Below the pieces are notes generated by a model, which was not told where the DNA came from, made no database searches, and worked only from the letters and a program-made list of their open reading frames with translations. A DNA stretch of 64,000 nucleotides. It comes from Bradyrhizobium sp. CCGUVB1N3. Its GTDB lineage: Bacteria > Pseudomonadota > Alphaproteobacteria > Rhizobiales > Xanthobacteraceae. The DNA is taken from positions 5,521,501 through 5,585,500 of the forward strand of contig NZ_JANADR010000001.1 in NCBI RefSeq assembly GCF_024199925.1, given 5' to 3'. The translations under genes were made by a program, and so were the position numbers. Positions 9,932 through 19,450 of the stretch are shown one piece after another. How positions within the stretch are numbered: the first letter of the stretch is position 1; the number at the start of each line of letters is the position of its first letter.

Positions 9932-11404
9932 GTGCACTTCTTTCGCCCGCTGCTTCGCCTTGCCCCGTTGAACCTGGCCGTCGTGGCCGCCGCGCTGATG
10001 TTACTCGCGCCGCACGATGCGCGCGCCGAGGCGCTGCTGCTGATCGAGGCCGAGAGCGGCAAGGTCTTGCAGGCCGACAACGCGACCATCCCCTGGTATC
10101 CGGCTTCGGTCACCAAGATCATGACCGCCTACGTCACGCTGAAGGCGGTAAAGGACGGCAAGCTCACGCTCGACACGCTGCTCACGGTCTCACCGACCGC
10201 CGCTTCACAATCGCCCTCGAAGATGGGCTTTCGTCCCGGCACGCAGGTCACCGTCGACAACGCGCTGAAGATGATGATGGTCAAGTCGGCGAACGACATG
10301 GCCGTGGTGCTCGCCGAGGGCGTCGGCGGTTCGATCGACGGTTTCTCCGCGATGATGAACCAGACCGCCTCGAGGCTCGGCATGACGCAGACGAGCTACG
10401 TCAATCCCAACGGCCTGCCCGCCGACGGCCAGATCACCTCGGCGCGCGATCTCGGAATCCTGGCGCGCTCGTTCCTGCGCGACCTGCCGGAATACGAGTA
10501 TTTCGTGCACATCCCGGCGATCCGCTTCGGCAAGCGCATCACGCCGAACTTCAACAAGCTGATCGGTCGCTATCCCGGCGCCGACGGTTTCAAGACCGGC
10601 TTCATCTGCGCCTCCGGCTACAACCTCGTGGCATCGGCGTCGCGCAACGGACGGCGGCTGATCGCGGTGGTGCTCGGCGCCAATTCCGGCACCGCGCGCG
10701 CGATCAAGGCGGCGCAGCTTCTGGAGCGCGGCTTCTCGCAGGACACGCTGTCGTGGCTGCGTCCCACGCTCGGCACGGTCGACAGCCTCGCGCCGGTCGA
10801 CGCCTCGCCGCCGAACCTGCGCGACGAGATGTGCGGCGGCCACCGCAAGCGCCCGGCGAGCGACGACGACGATGCGCTGATCGCAACCAATGGCAGCACG
10901 GGCGGATCGACGTCCCAGACCGGCGGGGAAGCCCAGGTGACTTTCTTCGCCGCCGGCCTGCAACCGCCCACGATGAAGGCGTCGGATCTGATGGCCTCGG
11001 CCGCGGCGGCCGTCGAGCCAGTGGCGGTCTATACCGGTCCGACCCGTACCGGTGCAGCCTTGATCGCGGCGGTCGCCGCCGATGCCGACCAGCAGGCCAC
11101 CCCGAAGGCGCGTGGCAAGAAGTCACGTGTCGCCAAGAAGCCCGACGCGGCCGACAAGCCAAAGGACGCCGGCAAGGACACCAAGACGGCGGCCGCAAAG
11201 CCTGACGCCAAGTCGGATGGCAAGCCGGATGCCAAGAGTGATACCAAGGCTGCGGCAAAACCGGCTGGAGTGAAGCACGCTGCAGCCAAATCCGATGCGG
11301 CGGCGAAACCCGCAGAGAAGCCGGCGTCCAACGGCGATCAGGCGTCCAAGCCCACCAAGCCCAAGGCCGCTACCAAACCCAAGCCGACGGCCAACAATAG
11401 TTAA
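9932..11404 (+). CDS. D-alanyl-D-alanine carboxypeptidase (peptidase S11, PBP5/DacF-like) with Lys/Ala tail
   Basis: 490 residues. After a signal peptide (ending ARAEA) the serine peptidase S11 motifs appear in order: SVTK near residue 59, SAN near 119 and KTG near 221. The enzyme removes the terminal D-Ala from peptidoglycan stem peptides in the periplasm. Beyond residue 300 the usual PBP5 C-terminal domain and amphipathic anchor are not seen. A poorly conserved linker is followed by about 120 residues of Lys/Ala/Pro/Asp low complexity with degenerate KPDAKSDG-type repeats. The start is a GTG at 9932 with a weak ribosome site. Confidence 0.88.
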   Translation: MHFFRPLLRLAPLNLAVVAAALMLLAPHDARAEALLLIEAESGKVLQADNATIPWYPASVTKIMTAYVTLKAVKDGKLTLDTLLTVSPTAASQSPSKMGFRPGTQVTVDNALKMMMVKSANDMAVVLAEGVGGSIDGFSAMMNQTASRLGMTQTSYVNPNGLPADGQITSARDLGILARSFLRDLPEYEYFVHIPAIRFGKRITPNFNKLIGRYPGADGFKTGFICASGYNLVASASRNGRRLIAVVLGANSGTARAIKAAQLLERGFSQDTLSWLRPTLGTVDSLAPVDASPPNLRDEMCGGHRKRPASDDDDALIATNGSTGGSTSQTGGEAQVTFFAAGLQPPTMKASDLMASAAAAVEPVAVYTGPTRTGAALIAAVAADADQQATPKARGKKSRVAKKPDAADKPKDAGKDTKTAAAKPDAKSDGKPDAKSDTKAAAKPAGVKHAAAKSDAAAKPAEKPASNGDQASKPTKPKAATKPKPTANNS

Positions 11405-11593
11405 CGGAACCGCAGGCGACGCTGCGGCCGCACTTCGCAGGTGCGACAGCGCGAATTCCGGGGATTCCAGTAGCCTCCTCTCGCTCTTTGCCCTAAGCCT
11501 CGACGGCTTGCCACCGGTTCCGGCAGGCTCGATACTGCCGGCAACGAGGCAAGCCCGAGACACAACGGGCTCTGGTCAAGGAGGGGAGTTTCC

Positions 11594-13279
11594 ATGGAGC
11601 GCATCTGGCTCAAACAATATCCGCCCGGCGTGCCCGCTGATATCGAGCCGACGCAATACGCATCGCTGGTCGACCTGCTGGAGGAGAGCTTTACCAAGTT
11701 CGCCGACCGCAAGGCCTTCATCTGCATGGACAAGGCGATCAGCTACCGCGACCTCGACCAGATGTCGCTGGCGCTCGCGGCTTACCTGCAGGGCCGCGGC
11801 CTGCAACGCGGCGCGCGCGTCGCGATCATGATGCCGAACGTGCTGCAATACCCGGTCGCGACCGCGGCCGTGCTGCGCGCCGGTTTTGCGGTGGTCAACG
11901 TCAACCCGCTCTACACGCCGCGCGAGCTCGAGCACCAGCTCAAGGATTCCGGCGCCGAAGCCATCATCGTGCTGGAGAATTTCGCCCACACCGTCCAGCA
12001 GGTGATCGCCAAGACGTCGGTGAAGCACGTCATCGTGGCCAGCATGGGCGACCTGCTCGGCTTCAAGGGCGTGATCGTCAATGTCGTCGTTCGCCGCGTG
12101 AAGAAGATGGTGCCGGCCTATTCGCTGCCGGGCGCGATCGGCTTCAACGATGCGCTGGCGGCGGGCCGCGGCGCGACCTTCAACAAGCCAAAGCTGTCAC
12201 CCGGCGACGTCGCCTTCCTGCAATATACCGGCGGCACCACCGGCGTCTCCAAGGGCGCCACCCTGCTCCACCGCAACATCGTCGCCAACGTGTTGCAGAA
12301 CGACGCCTGGCTCCAGCCGGCGCTCAACGCACCGCCGCATGTCGAACAGCTCATGATCGTCTGCGCGCTGCCGCTGTATCACATCTTCGCGCTGACGGCC
12401 TGTTACCTGCTCGCGGTGCGTGCCGGCGGCTGCAATCTGCTCATCCCCAACCCGCGCGACATCCCCGGCTTCATCAAGGAGCTGGCGAAGTACCAGGTGA
12501 ACAGCTTCCCGGCCGTCAACACGCTCTACAACGGGCTGATGCATCACCCCGACTTCAAGAAGCTCGACTTCTCGAAGCTGAAGATCTCCAACGGTGGCGG
12601 CATGGCGGTACAGCGCCCGGTCGCCGAGCAGTGGAGGGCGGTGACCGGCTGTTTCATCGCCGAAGGCTATGGCCTGTCGGAGACCTCGCCCACGCTCACC
12701 TGCAATCCGGCGACCACGACCGAGTTCTCCGGCTCGATCGGCATCCCCGTGCCCTCGACCTGGCTTTCGATCCGCGACGACGACGGCAACGAATTGCCGC
12801 TCGGCCAGCCCGGCGAGATCTGCGCCAAGGGCCCGCAGGTGATGGCCGGCTACTGGAACAGGCCCGAGGAGACCGCCAAGGTGATGACGGCGGACGGCTA
12901 TTTCCGCACCGGCGATATCGGCGTGATGGACGAGAAGGGCTACACCAAGATCGTCGATCGCAAGAAGGACATGATCCTGGTCTCGGGCTTCAACGTCTAT
13001 CCGAACGAGATCGAGGAAGTGATCGCGAGCCATCCGGGCGTGCTCGAATGCGCGGTGATCGGCATTCCCGATGCGAAGTCGGGCGAGGCGGTGAAGGCCT
13101 TCGTGGTGAAGAAGGATCCGAACCTGACGGCCGAGGACGTGATCAAGTTCTGTCACGAGCAGCTCACCGGCTACAAGGTGCCCAAGCATATCGAGTTCCG
13201 GACCGATCTGCCGAAAACCAATGTCGGCAAGATTTTGCGCCGGCAGCTCCGCGACGAGAAGAAGGCCGAGGCGGCGTAG
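11594..13279 (+). CDS. fadD: Long-chain fatty acid-CoA ligase
   Basis: A 561-residue member of the ANL adenylate-forming family that activates fatty acids to acyl-CoA via acyl-AMP. The P-loop-like motif YTGGTTGVSKG (near residue 212), the GYGLSETSP motif (near 357) and the hinge/C-domain DRKKDMILVSGFNVYPNEIEE (near 455) are intact, and the catalytic Lys is in KTNVGKILRR near the C-terminus. Length and motifs fit E. coli-type FadD. The ATG follows a strong AAGGAGGGGAG site. The DUF924 gene begins 16 bp after its stop and is probably cotranscribed. Confidence 0.93.
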   Translation: MERIWLKQYPPGVPADIEPTQYASLVDLLEESFTKFADRKAFICMDKAISYRDLDQMSLALAAYLQGRGLQRGARVAIMMPNVLQYPVATAAVLRAGFAVVNVNPLYTPRELEHQLKDSGAEAIIVLENFAHTVQQVIAKTSVKHVIVASMGDLLGFKGVIVNVVVRRVKKMVPAYSLPGAIGFNDALAAGRGATFNKPKLSPGDVAFLQYTGGTTGVSKGATLLHRNIVANVLQNDAWLQPALNAPPHVEQLMIVCALPLYHIFALTACYLLAVRAGGCNLLIPNPRDIPGFIKELAKYQVNSFPAVNTLYNGLMHHPDFKKLDFSKLKISNGGGMAVQRPVAEQWRAVTGCFIAEGYGLSETSPTLTCNPATTTEFSGSIGIPVPSTWLSIRDDDGNELPLGQPGEICAKGPQVMAGYWNRPEETAKVMTADGYFRTGDIGVMDEKGYTKIVDRKKDMILVSGFNVYPNEIEEVIASHPGVLECAVIGIPDAKSGEAVKAFVVKKDPNLTAEDVIKFCHEQLTGYKVPKHIEFRTDLPKTNVGKILRRQLRDEKKAEAA

Positions 13280-13295
13280 CCACGGCCCTTTCGCG

Positions 13296-13850
13296 ATGAC
13301 TGACGCCAACGACATCGCGCTGGCCGCCGTTCTCGCCTTCTGGCGCGAGGCCGGCGACGAGCGCTGGTACAAGCGCGACGATGCTTTCGATGCCGAAATC
13401 CGGAGCCGCTTTCTCGAGCTGTGGCGGCGCGCGGCGAATGGGGACTTGTCGTCGTGGGAAGCGAGCGATGACGGCACACTGACCCTCGTCATCGTGCTCG
13501 ACCAGTTTCCCCGCAACATGTTCCGCGGCGACGCCATGACCTATGCGAGCGATGAGCTGGCCCGCGCGGTGGCCCGCCGGGCGCTCGCCCGCGGCGCCGA
13601 CGGGCGGATCGATCCAGCCTTGCGCGAATTCCTCTACCTGCCTTTCATGCATTCGGAGCATCTGCCCGATCAGCTGCACTGCGTCGCGCTGTTCCGGAAA
13701 ATCGACGACAGCGACAATCTGAAATACGCCGAGGAGCACGCCGACATCATCCACCGGTTCGGACGCTTCCCTCACCGCAATCGCATCCTCGGCCGCCGCT
13801 CCACGAAGGAGGAGCAGGCGTTCCTGGATGGTGGCGGCTTTTCCGGTTGA
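13296..13850 (+). CDS. DUF924 family protein
   Basis: 184 residues, all-alpha, with the family hallmarks FWREAGDERWYKRDDAFDAEI at the N-terminus, VLDQFPRNMFRG in the middle and LYLPFMHSE further on, ending in the basic GRFPHRNRILGRRSTKEE. DUF924 proteins have a TPR-like helical fold and no established reaction. It starts 16 bp after fadD, which suggests cotranscription, but no functional link is known. A longer frame reaches into fadD; the ATG at 13296 matches the family start. Confidence 0.88.
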   Translation: MTDANDIALAAVLAFWREAGDERWYKRDDAFDAEIRSRFLELWRRAANGDLSSWEASDDGTLTLVIVLDQFPRNMFRGDAMTYASDELARAVARRALARGADGRIDPALREFLYLPFMHSEHLPDQLHCVALFRKIDDSDNLKYAEEHADIIHRFGRFPHRNRILGRRSTKEEQAFLDGGGFSG

Positions 13851-13959
13851 TGACATCACGGTGAAGGGCGACGAGCCCTGCCGCTTTGCGCATCGGAAAT
13901 ATTGTGCGGCGCGGCCGCCCGGTCTACAAAGCGGAACCGATTTTCCAGGGAGAATGACG

Positions 13960-14445
13960 ATGGCGATCCAGATTGGCGACAAGCTGCCCGAGGCGAAATT
14001 CCGCGTGATGACGGCGGAGGGTCCGCAGGTCAAATCGACCGACGACATTTTCAAGGGCAAGAAGGTGGCGCTGTTCGCGGTGCCCGGTGCCTACACCGGC
14101 ACCTGCCACAAGATGCATCTGCCGAGCATCTTCCTCAACGCCTATGCCATCAAGGACAAGGGCGTGAACACGATCGCCATCATCTCGGTCAACGATGCCT
14201 TCGTGATGAACGCCTGGAAGCGCGACACCGACCAGCGTGACGAGGCGACTTTTCTCGCCGACGGCAATGCCGACTTCACCAAGGCGATCGGCATGGAGCT
14301 TGACGCCTCCGCCAACGGTCTCGGCATCCGCTCCAAGCGTTACTCGATGCTGGTCGAGGACGGCGTGGTGAAGAAGCTGAACCTCGAAGCGATGCCCGGC
14401 AAGGTCGAGGTCTCCGGCGGCGATACGCTGCTCGGGCAGCTGTAA
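13960..14445 (+). CDS. Peroxiredoxin of the Prx5 type, single-cysteine
   Basis: 161 residues of the thioredoxin fold. The active-site segment PGAYTGTCHKMHLP holds the peroxidatic Cys (residue 49) with the conserved Pro and Thr. No other Cys exists in the protein, so it must be a 1-Cys enzyme recycled by an external thiol. The usual family sequence is PGAFTPTCS; Gly replaces Pro and His replaces Ser here. It reduces H2O2 and alkyl hydroperoxides in the cytosol. The ATG at 13960 has AGGGAG about seven bases upstream; an ATG at 13954 is too close to that site. Confidence 0.9.
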   Translation: MAIQIGDKLPEAKFRVMTAEGPQVKSTDDIFKGKKVALFAVPGAYTGTCHKMHLPSIFLNAYAIKDKGVNTIAIISVNDAFVMNAWKRDTDQRDEATFLADGNADFTKAIGMELDASANGLGIRSKRYSMLVEDGVVKKLNLEAMPGKVEVSGGDTLLGQL

Positions 14446-14466
14446 GGCTGCCACGGCGGCGGTGCC

Positions 14467-14556
14467 GTAGGGTGGGCAAAGGCGCGTCAGCGCCGTGCCC
14501 ACCATCCTTCCTCGATTTCGAAAAGTGGTGGGCACGCTTCGCTTTGCCCACCCTAC
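14467..14556. repeat. Palindromic intergenic repeat (GTAGGGTGGGCAAAG family)
   Basis: A 15-base arm GTAGGGTGGGCAAAG is repeated inverted at the other end as CTTTGCCCACCCTAC. Two inner inverted copies of GTGGGCAC lie between them. This class is widespread between genes in Bradyrhizobium and related genomes. It sits between the convergent peroxiredoxin and rnhA genes and could fold into a long hairpin in either transcript. Confidence 0.75.
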
Positions 14557-14600
14557 CAAACCGGGTGATGACGGCGGGCATCGTGGCGTAGTCGCCCGCC

Positions 14601-15065
14601 CTAATCCGCCACCCGCGCCTGCAACCTCGCCTTCGCAATCCCGTCGCGCGCGAGCTGATCCGCCCGCTCGTTCTCGGGGTGGCCGGCGTGGCCCTTGACC
14701 CAGTGCCAGCGCACCTCATGCGCCTTCAGCGCGGCGTCGAGGCGCTGCCAGAGTTCGACGTTCTTCACCGGCTTCTTGTCGGCGGTGCGCCAGCCGTTGC
14801 GCTTCCAGCCATGGATCCAACCGGTGATGCCCTGCCGGACATATTGGCTGTCGGTGTAGAGATCGACGGTGCAGGGTTTCTTCAGCGCTTCCAGCGCCGA
14901 GATCGCCGCCATCAGCTCCATCTGGTTGTTGGTGGTGTGGCGCTCGCCGCCGTTCAGCTCTTTCTCCTTGTCGCCGAACCTCAGGATCGCGCCCCAGCCG
15001 CCGGGCCCGGGATTTCCCGAGCACGCGCCGTCCGTGAAGATCGTGACATTGGGCAACTCGCTCAC
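14601..15065 (-). CDS. rnhA: Ribonuclease HI
   Basis: 154 residues. The four acidic catalytic residues are in place: Asp in [18 protein letters not shown], Glu in NQMELMAAI, Asp in LYTDSQYV and Asp in [10 protein letters not shown]. The basic handle [18 protein letters not shown] is present as in E. coli RNase HI. It cleaves the RNA strand of RNA-DNA hybrids. The start is a GTG at 15065 that overlaps the thrB stop by four bases (GTGA), indicating translational coupling; the frame stays open upstream inside thrB without meaning. Confidence 0.93.
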   Translation of the reverse strand: MSELPNVTIFTDGACSGNPGPGGWGAILRFGDKEKELNGGERHTTNNQMELMAAISALEALKKPCTVDLYTDSQYVRQGITGWIHGWKRNGWRTADKKPVKNVELWQRLDAALKAHEVRWHWVKGHAGHPENERADQLARDGIAKARLQARVAD

Positions 15066-16045
15066 GCGACCAGTCCTGACGGCAAGAGGCCATAGTCGCG
15101 CACGCTCGAGACGCTCTGGTGGAAGCGCAGCTTGCGGACATATTCCAGCGGGTCCTTGGGGCGCACCAGCGCGCCCGGCGGCACGTTGAGCCAGTCGACC
15201 AGCCGCGTCAGCAGAAAGCGGATCGCCGCACCCCGCGCCAGCAGCGGCAACGCAGCTTCCTCCGCCTCGGTCAGCTTGCGGACGCGACCATAGGCATTGA
15301 GGAAGGCGCGCGCCTTGGTGACGTTGAAGGAATGATCCGGCTCGAAGCACCAGGCATTGAGACAGATCGCGACGTCATAGGCGAACATGTCGTTGCAGGC
15401 GAAGGTGAAGTCGATGATCCCGGAGAGCTTGTCGCCGAGGAAGAAGACGTTGTCGTTGAAAAGGTCGGCGTGGATCACGCCCTCGGGCAGGTCGTTCGGC
15501 CAGACACCGCTCGAGAGATGGTCGAGTTCGGCTTCGAGGAATGCACGCAATCCAACCTGCACCTCGTCGGCGCGGGCGGCAGCCTGGTCGAACAGCGGCC
15601 GCCAGCCGGACACCGAGAGCGCGTTGGCGCGGCGAACCGCGAAATTGGCGCCGGCCAGATGCATCTTCGCGAGCGCCTCGCCGACACCCGCGCAATGTGT
15701 GGCGTTCGGCTTGCGCGGCCAGACGCCTTCGAGAAAGGTGATGATCGCCGCAGGCCGCCCCGCAAGCTCGTGCAGCGCCTCGCCGTCCCTGCCCTTCACG
15801 GGCAGCGGACAGTTGATGCCGTGCTCGGCGAGATGCGTCATCAGCGCGAGGAAGAACGGCAGGTCGTTCTTCGCCACGCGCTTCTCATAGAGCGTGAGGA
15901 TGAAGGAGCCCTTGCTGGTGTGCAGCAGGAAGTTGGAATTCTCGACGCCCTCGGCAATGCCCTTGTAGGAGAGCAATTCGCCGAGATCGTATTTGCCCAG
16001 GTAATCCGCAAGCTCGTCGGCGGCGACGTCGGTGTAGACCGCCAT
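15062..16045 (-). CDS. thrB: Homoserine kinase (aminoglycoside-phosphotransferase fold)
   Basis: 327 residues. This is the alphaproteobacterial ThrB type with a protein-kinase-like fold, not the GHMP type. The catalytic loop [13 protein letters not shown] and the metal-binding IIDFTFA are intact, and the N-terminus [15 protein letters not shown] is typical. It phosphorylates homoserine in threonine synthesis in the cytosol. It lies 6 bp after ispH and overlaps rnhA by four bases, an order common in this class. Confidence 0.93.
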   Translation of the reverse strand: MAVYTDVAADELADYLGKYDLGELLSYKGIAEGVENSNFLLHTSKGSFILTLYEKRVAKNDLPFFLALMTHLAEHGINCPLPVKGRDGEALHELAGRPAAIITFLEGVWPRKPNATHCAGVGEALAKMHLAGANFAVRRANALSVSGWRPLFDQAAARADEVQVGLRAFLEAELDHLSSGVWPNDLPEGVIHADLFNDNVFFLGDKLSGIIDFTFACNDMFAYDVAICLNAWCFEPDHSFNVTKARAFLNAYGRVRKLTEAEEAALPLLARGAAIRFLLTRLVDWLNVPPGALVRPKDPLEYVRKLRFHQSVSSVRDYGLLPSGLVA

Positions 16046-16051
16046 TTAAAA

Positions 16052-17020
16052 CTACTCGGCAGCGGCTTCGGGGCGCAGCGAGCGCGGCAGAGGGAAGAAC
16101 TCGTTCTCTTCCGCGGCCGACACCGTCTCCACATGCAGCGTGTAGCGCTCGGCAAAGGCGTCCATGATCTCCTCGACGATCACCTCCGGCGCCGAGGCGC
16201 CCGCGGTGATGCCGAGACTCCCGATGTCGCCGAACTTGTCCCAGTCGATGTCGCTCGCGCGCTGCGCCAGCACGGCGATCTTGCAGCCCTCGCGCTCGGC
16301 GACCTCGCGCAGGCGCTGCGAGTTCGACGAGTTCGGCGCCCCGACCACGATCAGCGCATCGACCACAGGGGCCACCTTCTTCACCGCGAGCTGGCGGTTG
16401 GTGGTGGCGTAGCAGATGTCTTCCTTGTGCGGCCCGTTGATGTTCGGGAAGCGCTCCTTCAGGAGCGCCACGATCTCCGCGGTGTCGTCGATCGACAGCG
16501 TGGTCTGGGTCACGAAGGCGAGGTTGTTCGGATCCTTCGGGGCGATGGTCTTGGCGTCCTCGGCTGTCTCGATCAGGGTCACGGCGCCGATCGGGAGCTG
16601 GCCGAGGGTGCCGACCACCTCCGGATGATGGGAATGGCCGATCAGGAATATCTCGCGGCCGCGCTTGAAGTGGATCGCGGCCTCGCGGTGCACCTTGGTC
16701 ACCAGCGGGCAGGTCGCATCCAGCGAGAACAGGTTGCGGGATTGCGCGTCGGCCGGAACCGATTTCGGTACACCATGGGCCGAAAACACCACGGGAGCGG
16801 TGGTATTTTCCGGAATTTCAGCCAGCTCCTCGACGAAGATCGCGCCCTTCTTCTTCAACCCGTCGACGACATATTTGTTGTGCACAATCTCGTGCCGAAC
16901 ATAGACGGGGGCACCATACATGGTGAGCGCCCGCTCCACCGTGTCGATGGCCCGTACCACCCCCGCGCAAAAGCCGCGGGGAGAACAAAGCACGATCTTG
17001 AGGTCTGGTTTGGCTGACAT
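16052..17020 (-). CDS. ispH: 4-hydroxy-3-methylbut-2-enyl diphosphate reductase
   Basis: 322 residues. The three Fe-S ligand cysteines are seen in [23 protein letters not shown] and [11 protein letters not shown], and the substrate-binding [11 protein letters not shown] and GASAPE segments are present. It catalyses the last step of the MEP pathway to IPP and DMAPP, using a 4Fe-4S cluster. First gene of the ispH-thrB-rnhA operon; its promoter should lie in 17021-17170, shared with the divergent trcR. Confidence 0.95.
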   Translation of the reverse strand: MSAKPDLKIVLCSPRGFCAGVVRAIDTVERALTMYGAPVYVRHEIVHNKYVVDGLKKKGAIFVEELAEIPENTTAPVVFSAHGVPKSVPADAQSRNLFSLDATCPLVTKVHREAAIHFKRGREIFLIGHSHHPEVVGTLGQLPIGAVTLIETAEDAKTIAPKDPNNLAFVTQTTLSIDDTAEIVALLKERFPNINGPHKEDICYATTNRQLAVKKVAPVVDALIVVGAPNSSNSQRLREVAEREGCKIAVLAQRASDIDWDKFGDIGSLGITAGASAPEVIVEEIMDAFAERYTLHVETVSAAEENEFFPLPRSLRPEAAAE

Positions 17021-17168
17021 GAAGCGATCTCGGGACCGAATCGCCCCTCGGCCTTCTGGCGGGGGGACGGTCGATGGATGGAATAGGGCTTAAAACGGTC
17101 TGCTTGGACTTTACAGGGACTTGGGCCCCCTTTCGGGCGCTGTCAAGGCACTATCTATAGCAGAACCA

Positions 17169-17198
17169 TTGCGTAATTGCCCCCCGGCGGCTTATATA
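17169..17198 (+). promoter_or_regulatory. Putative housekeeping promoter of trcR
   Basis: TTGCGT, a 17-base spacer and TTATAT (17192-17197) resemble a sigma-70 promoter, about 80 bp before the trcR start. The segment 17192-17206 also reads TTAT-N7-TTAA, one mismatch from a CtrA box. Both calls rest on motif likeness. Confidence 0.4.
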
Positions 17199-17275
17199 GG
17201 CGTTAATTCCCGTCATCGCTGATGACCACCGGTTTCGCCTCCAGAGGGGTGGGCGAAGCACAAAGGAGATTTGCC

Positions 17276-17968
17276 ATGAGCAACGCACCTCTGATGCCCA
17301 AGGCGACCGCCGTCTGGCTGCTCGACAACACGGCGCTGACCTTCGATCAGGTCGCCGATTTCACAAAGATGCACCCCCTGGAGGTGCGCGCGATCGCCGA
17401 CGGCGACGCCGCCCAGGGCATCAAGGGTATGGATCCCCTCTCCAACGGCCAGCTGACCCGCGAGGAGATCGAGAAGGGCGAGAAGAACCCCGACTACCGG
17501 CTTCGCCTCCAGGAGAGCAAGGTAGTGCTGCCGCCCCAGCCCAAGCGCAAGGGGCCGCGCTACACCCCGGTCTCGCGCCGCCACGAGCGCCCGAGCGCCA
17601 TCCTCTGGCTGCTGCGTAACCACGCCGAGTTGAAGGACGCCCAGATCATGCGCCTGGTCGGCACGACCAAGAGCACGATCGCGAGCGTCCGTGACCGTAC
17701 CCACTGGAACACCGCCGGGCTGACGCCGATCGACCCCGTCACCCTCGGCCTCTGCTCGCAGATCGAGCTCGATTTCGAGGTGGCGCGCGCCGCCAAGGAA
17801 AAGCCGATCGATGCAGCCTATGGCGGCGCCACCCTGCTGCCGGCCTCCGAGACCACGAAGAAGGACGAATACGAACCGGCGGAGAAGAGCAGCGACGACC
17901 TCAACGTCGACGCCGTGTTCGCCAAGCTGAAGACGCTCGGCGGCAAGAAGCAGGAGGAAGAGGAGTAG
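17276..17968 (+). CDS. trcR: Cell-cycle transcriptional regulator TrcR (DUF1013)
   Basis: 230 residues, almost certainly TrcR/DUF1013, which is confined to alphaproteobacteria. The N-terminal half (PLMPKATAVWLLDNTALTFDQVADFTKMHPLEVRAIADG) and the second half (RPSAILWLLRNHAELKDAQIMRLVGTTKSTIASVRDRTHWN) each look like a helix-turn-helix. The C-terminus is acidic and ends in a run of Glu. In Caulobacter the protein is tied to cell-cycle gene expression with RNA polymerase. The ATG at 17276 follows a perfect AAAGGAGAT site. A strong terminator follows, so the gene is a single unit. Confidence 0.9.
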   Translation: MSNAPLMPKATAVWLLDNTALTFDQVADFTKMHPLEVRAIADGDAAQGIKGMDPLSNGQLTREEIEKGEKNPDYRLRLQESKVVLPPQPKRKGPRYTPVSRRHERPSAILWLLRNHAELKDAQIMRLVGTTKSTIASVRDRTHWNTAGLTPIDPVTLGLCSQIELDFEVARAAKEKPIDAAYGGATLLPASETTKKDEYEPAEKSSDDLNVDAVFAKLKTLGGKKQEEEE

Positions 17969-18004
17969 GTTTCAGCTCCTCGGCTGAACGTCGAAATCGA
18001 TTTG

Positions 18005-18040
18005 AACGCGGCGGAGCCATCCGCCGCGTTTTTGTTTTTT
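18005..18040 (+). terminator. Strong Rho-independent terminator of trcR
   Basis: A perfect 11-bp stem (AACGCGGCGGA with TCCGCCGCGTT) around the tetraloop GCCA, followed by TTTGTTTTTT. It lies 37 bp after the trcR stop codon. Confidence 0.92.
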
Positions 18041-18131
18041 GGCACTGCGGATCGTGCCACCGCTCATTCTGAGGAGCGCGGTACGGTCTTTCGCCCCGGC
18101 GGTTGGCTTCACCGGCTCAACGCCGAAAGCA

Positions 18132-18605
18132 TCACGATGTCTTCGCATCCGGGCGGCACAGCGCGTCTCCACTGCGGGCCATATTGGAAACGAACGGATA
18201 CGAGCGGCGCATGACGCTGAAGTCGGCGCCACTATCGCCCAGGATTTGCAGGCGCGGCACGTCGTTGGTGCGGAAGATGCGAGCCTGGACAAAGTAGGGC
18301 TGGGCTCTAGGCGCCAGTTCGAGCTTGCCGCTCAGGCTGACAAATTCCGGCCCTTCCTTGGACTGCTTCACCCGCAAGACGGTGGCTCCGCACACACCCT
18401 CCACCACGTTGACGCCGCACCAACCCTCTCCACAGGATGAGATGTCGAGAACGAACTTGTCGCCGGGCATCTCGTCGACCCAGCGTCCCCCAAGCACGAG
18501 GGCGGAAAGGTCGGACTCGGCATGTGCCTTGCCGGCGAAGCAAACCGATGCGGCGTTTGCAACGACAAACGGGAGCGCGATCGCTGCGGCCCATCGTGGG
18601 ACCAT
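18132..18605 (-). CDS. Exported hypothetical protein
   Basis: About 157 residues from the ATG at 18605. A signal peptide (WAAAIALPFVVANAASVCFAGKAHA) precedes a region with LVLGGRWVDEMPGDKFVLDISSCGEGWCGVNVV and further Cys residues, probably a small beta-rich periplasmic domain with disulphides. Similar sequences in rhizobia are unnamed and resemble DUF2147-like domains only in overall size. The frame is open to 18839, overlapping the start of the divergent gene at 18781, so the shorter start is preferred. No function is assigned. Confidence 0.65.
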   Translation of the reverse strand: MVPRWAAAIALPFVVANAASVCFAGKAHAESDLSALVLGGRWVDEMPGDKFVLDISSCGEGWCGVNVVEGVCGATVLRVKQSKEGPEFVSLSGKLELAPRAQPYFVQARIFRTNDVPRLQILGDSGADFSVMRRSYPFVSNMARSGDALCRPDAKTS

Positions 18606-18780
18606 CGGCCTATCGCGCTGCCCGCCACCACCCAGGATGACGTGGCGAAGGTGGGTCAGGAACTCGACGGTCAATACCATGGTGCATGCCTTCCAGAATG
18701 ATCCATTTGTGTCGCGCTCTCGACGAGGCGGGTTCACGAGCTTGCGCCGCGACAAAGCCGCGGCGGTGAGCCACGATTCC

Positions 18781-19431
18781 ATGGAAGTCTCCCCAGCAAG
18801 CTCAATCCGATCGATGAGACGTCCCGGCATTGCAATCATGATTGCGGTCGGCTTGCTGACATTGCCGATCGGGCTTGCGGCGGTGGCATCGGGCTTCGGC
18901 GCGCTGCGCCTGCCCTACCCGCTATTCGTCGTGCTTCAACGCCTCCCGATAGTCTTTTCGCTGCACATGATCGCATCGGGCGCGGCGCTCATGATCGTTC
19001 CCCCAGCGATCCTGCTGCGGCGATATCCGGCGTGGCACCGTCCGCTCGGCCGTATCGCGGCAGGCTGCGTGCTGATCGGCGGCTTTACATCCCTTCCCGT
19101 CGCGATGGCGAGCGAGGCGAACGCTATGGCGCGCGCCGGTTTTGTCGCGCAGGGTACCGTTTGGATTGCGCTGACGGCTGCCGGTCTTCTCGCACTCAGG
19201 GCCAGGGATTTCCAGCGCCATGCGCGCTGCATGATGGCCATGGCGGCCGTGACGTCGGGCGCGATCTGGCTGCGGCTAGCGACCATGGCGGCGGTGCAAA
19301 TGACGTGGCCTTTCGCACCGGCTTATGCCTCTGCGGCCTGGCTATGCTGGCTCGTGCCGCTCTTGATTGCGATCTGCTCAACACGCAGACTGGCGGCGCC
19401 CCCCACCTGGCGCGTCTCGCAAATGCCGTGA
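18781..19431 (+). CDS. Multi-pass membrane protein, DUF2306-like
   Basis: About 216 residues with six or seven hydrophobic segments, for example IMIAVGLLTLPIGLAAVASG, LHMIASGAALMIVPPAIL and GTVWIALTAAGLLALRA. The motif FSLHMIASGAALMIVPPAILLRRYPAWHRPLGRI and the later RDFQRHARCMMAMAAVTSGAIWLRL place a His-containing helix next to an Arg-His pair, as in DUF2306 proteins. Function unknown; heme or quinone binding has been suggested for similar folds but cannot be shown here. Starts at 18781 or, less likely, 18814; neither has a strong ribosome site. Confidence 0.7.
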   Translation: MEVSPASSIRSMRRPGIAIMIAVGLLTLPIGLAAVASGFGALRLPYPLFVVLQRLPIVFSLHMIASGAALMIVPPAILLRRYPAWHRPLGRIAAGCVLIGGFTSLPVAMASEANAMARAGFVAQGTVWIALTAAGLLALRARDFQRHARCMMAMAAVTSGAIWLRLATMAAVQMTWPFAPAYASAAWLCWLVPLLIAICSTRRLAAPPTWRVSQMP

Positions 19432-19450
19432 ACAAGCCTGAAATACGTCG

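Noticed and set aside
15119..17017. A 632-codon plus-strand frame opposite thrB and ispH
   Set aside because: Both opposite genes are complete and conserved; this frame has no recognisable protein.
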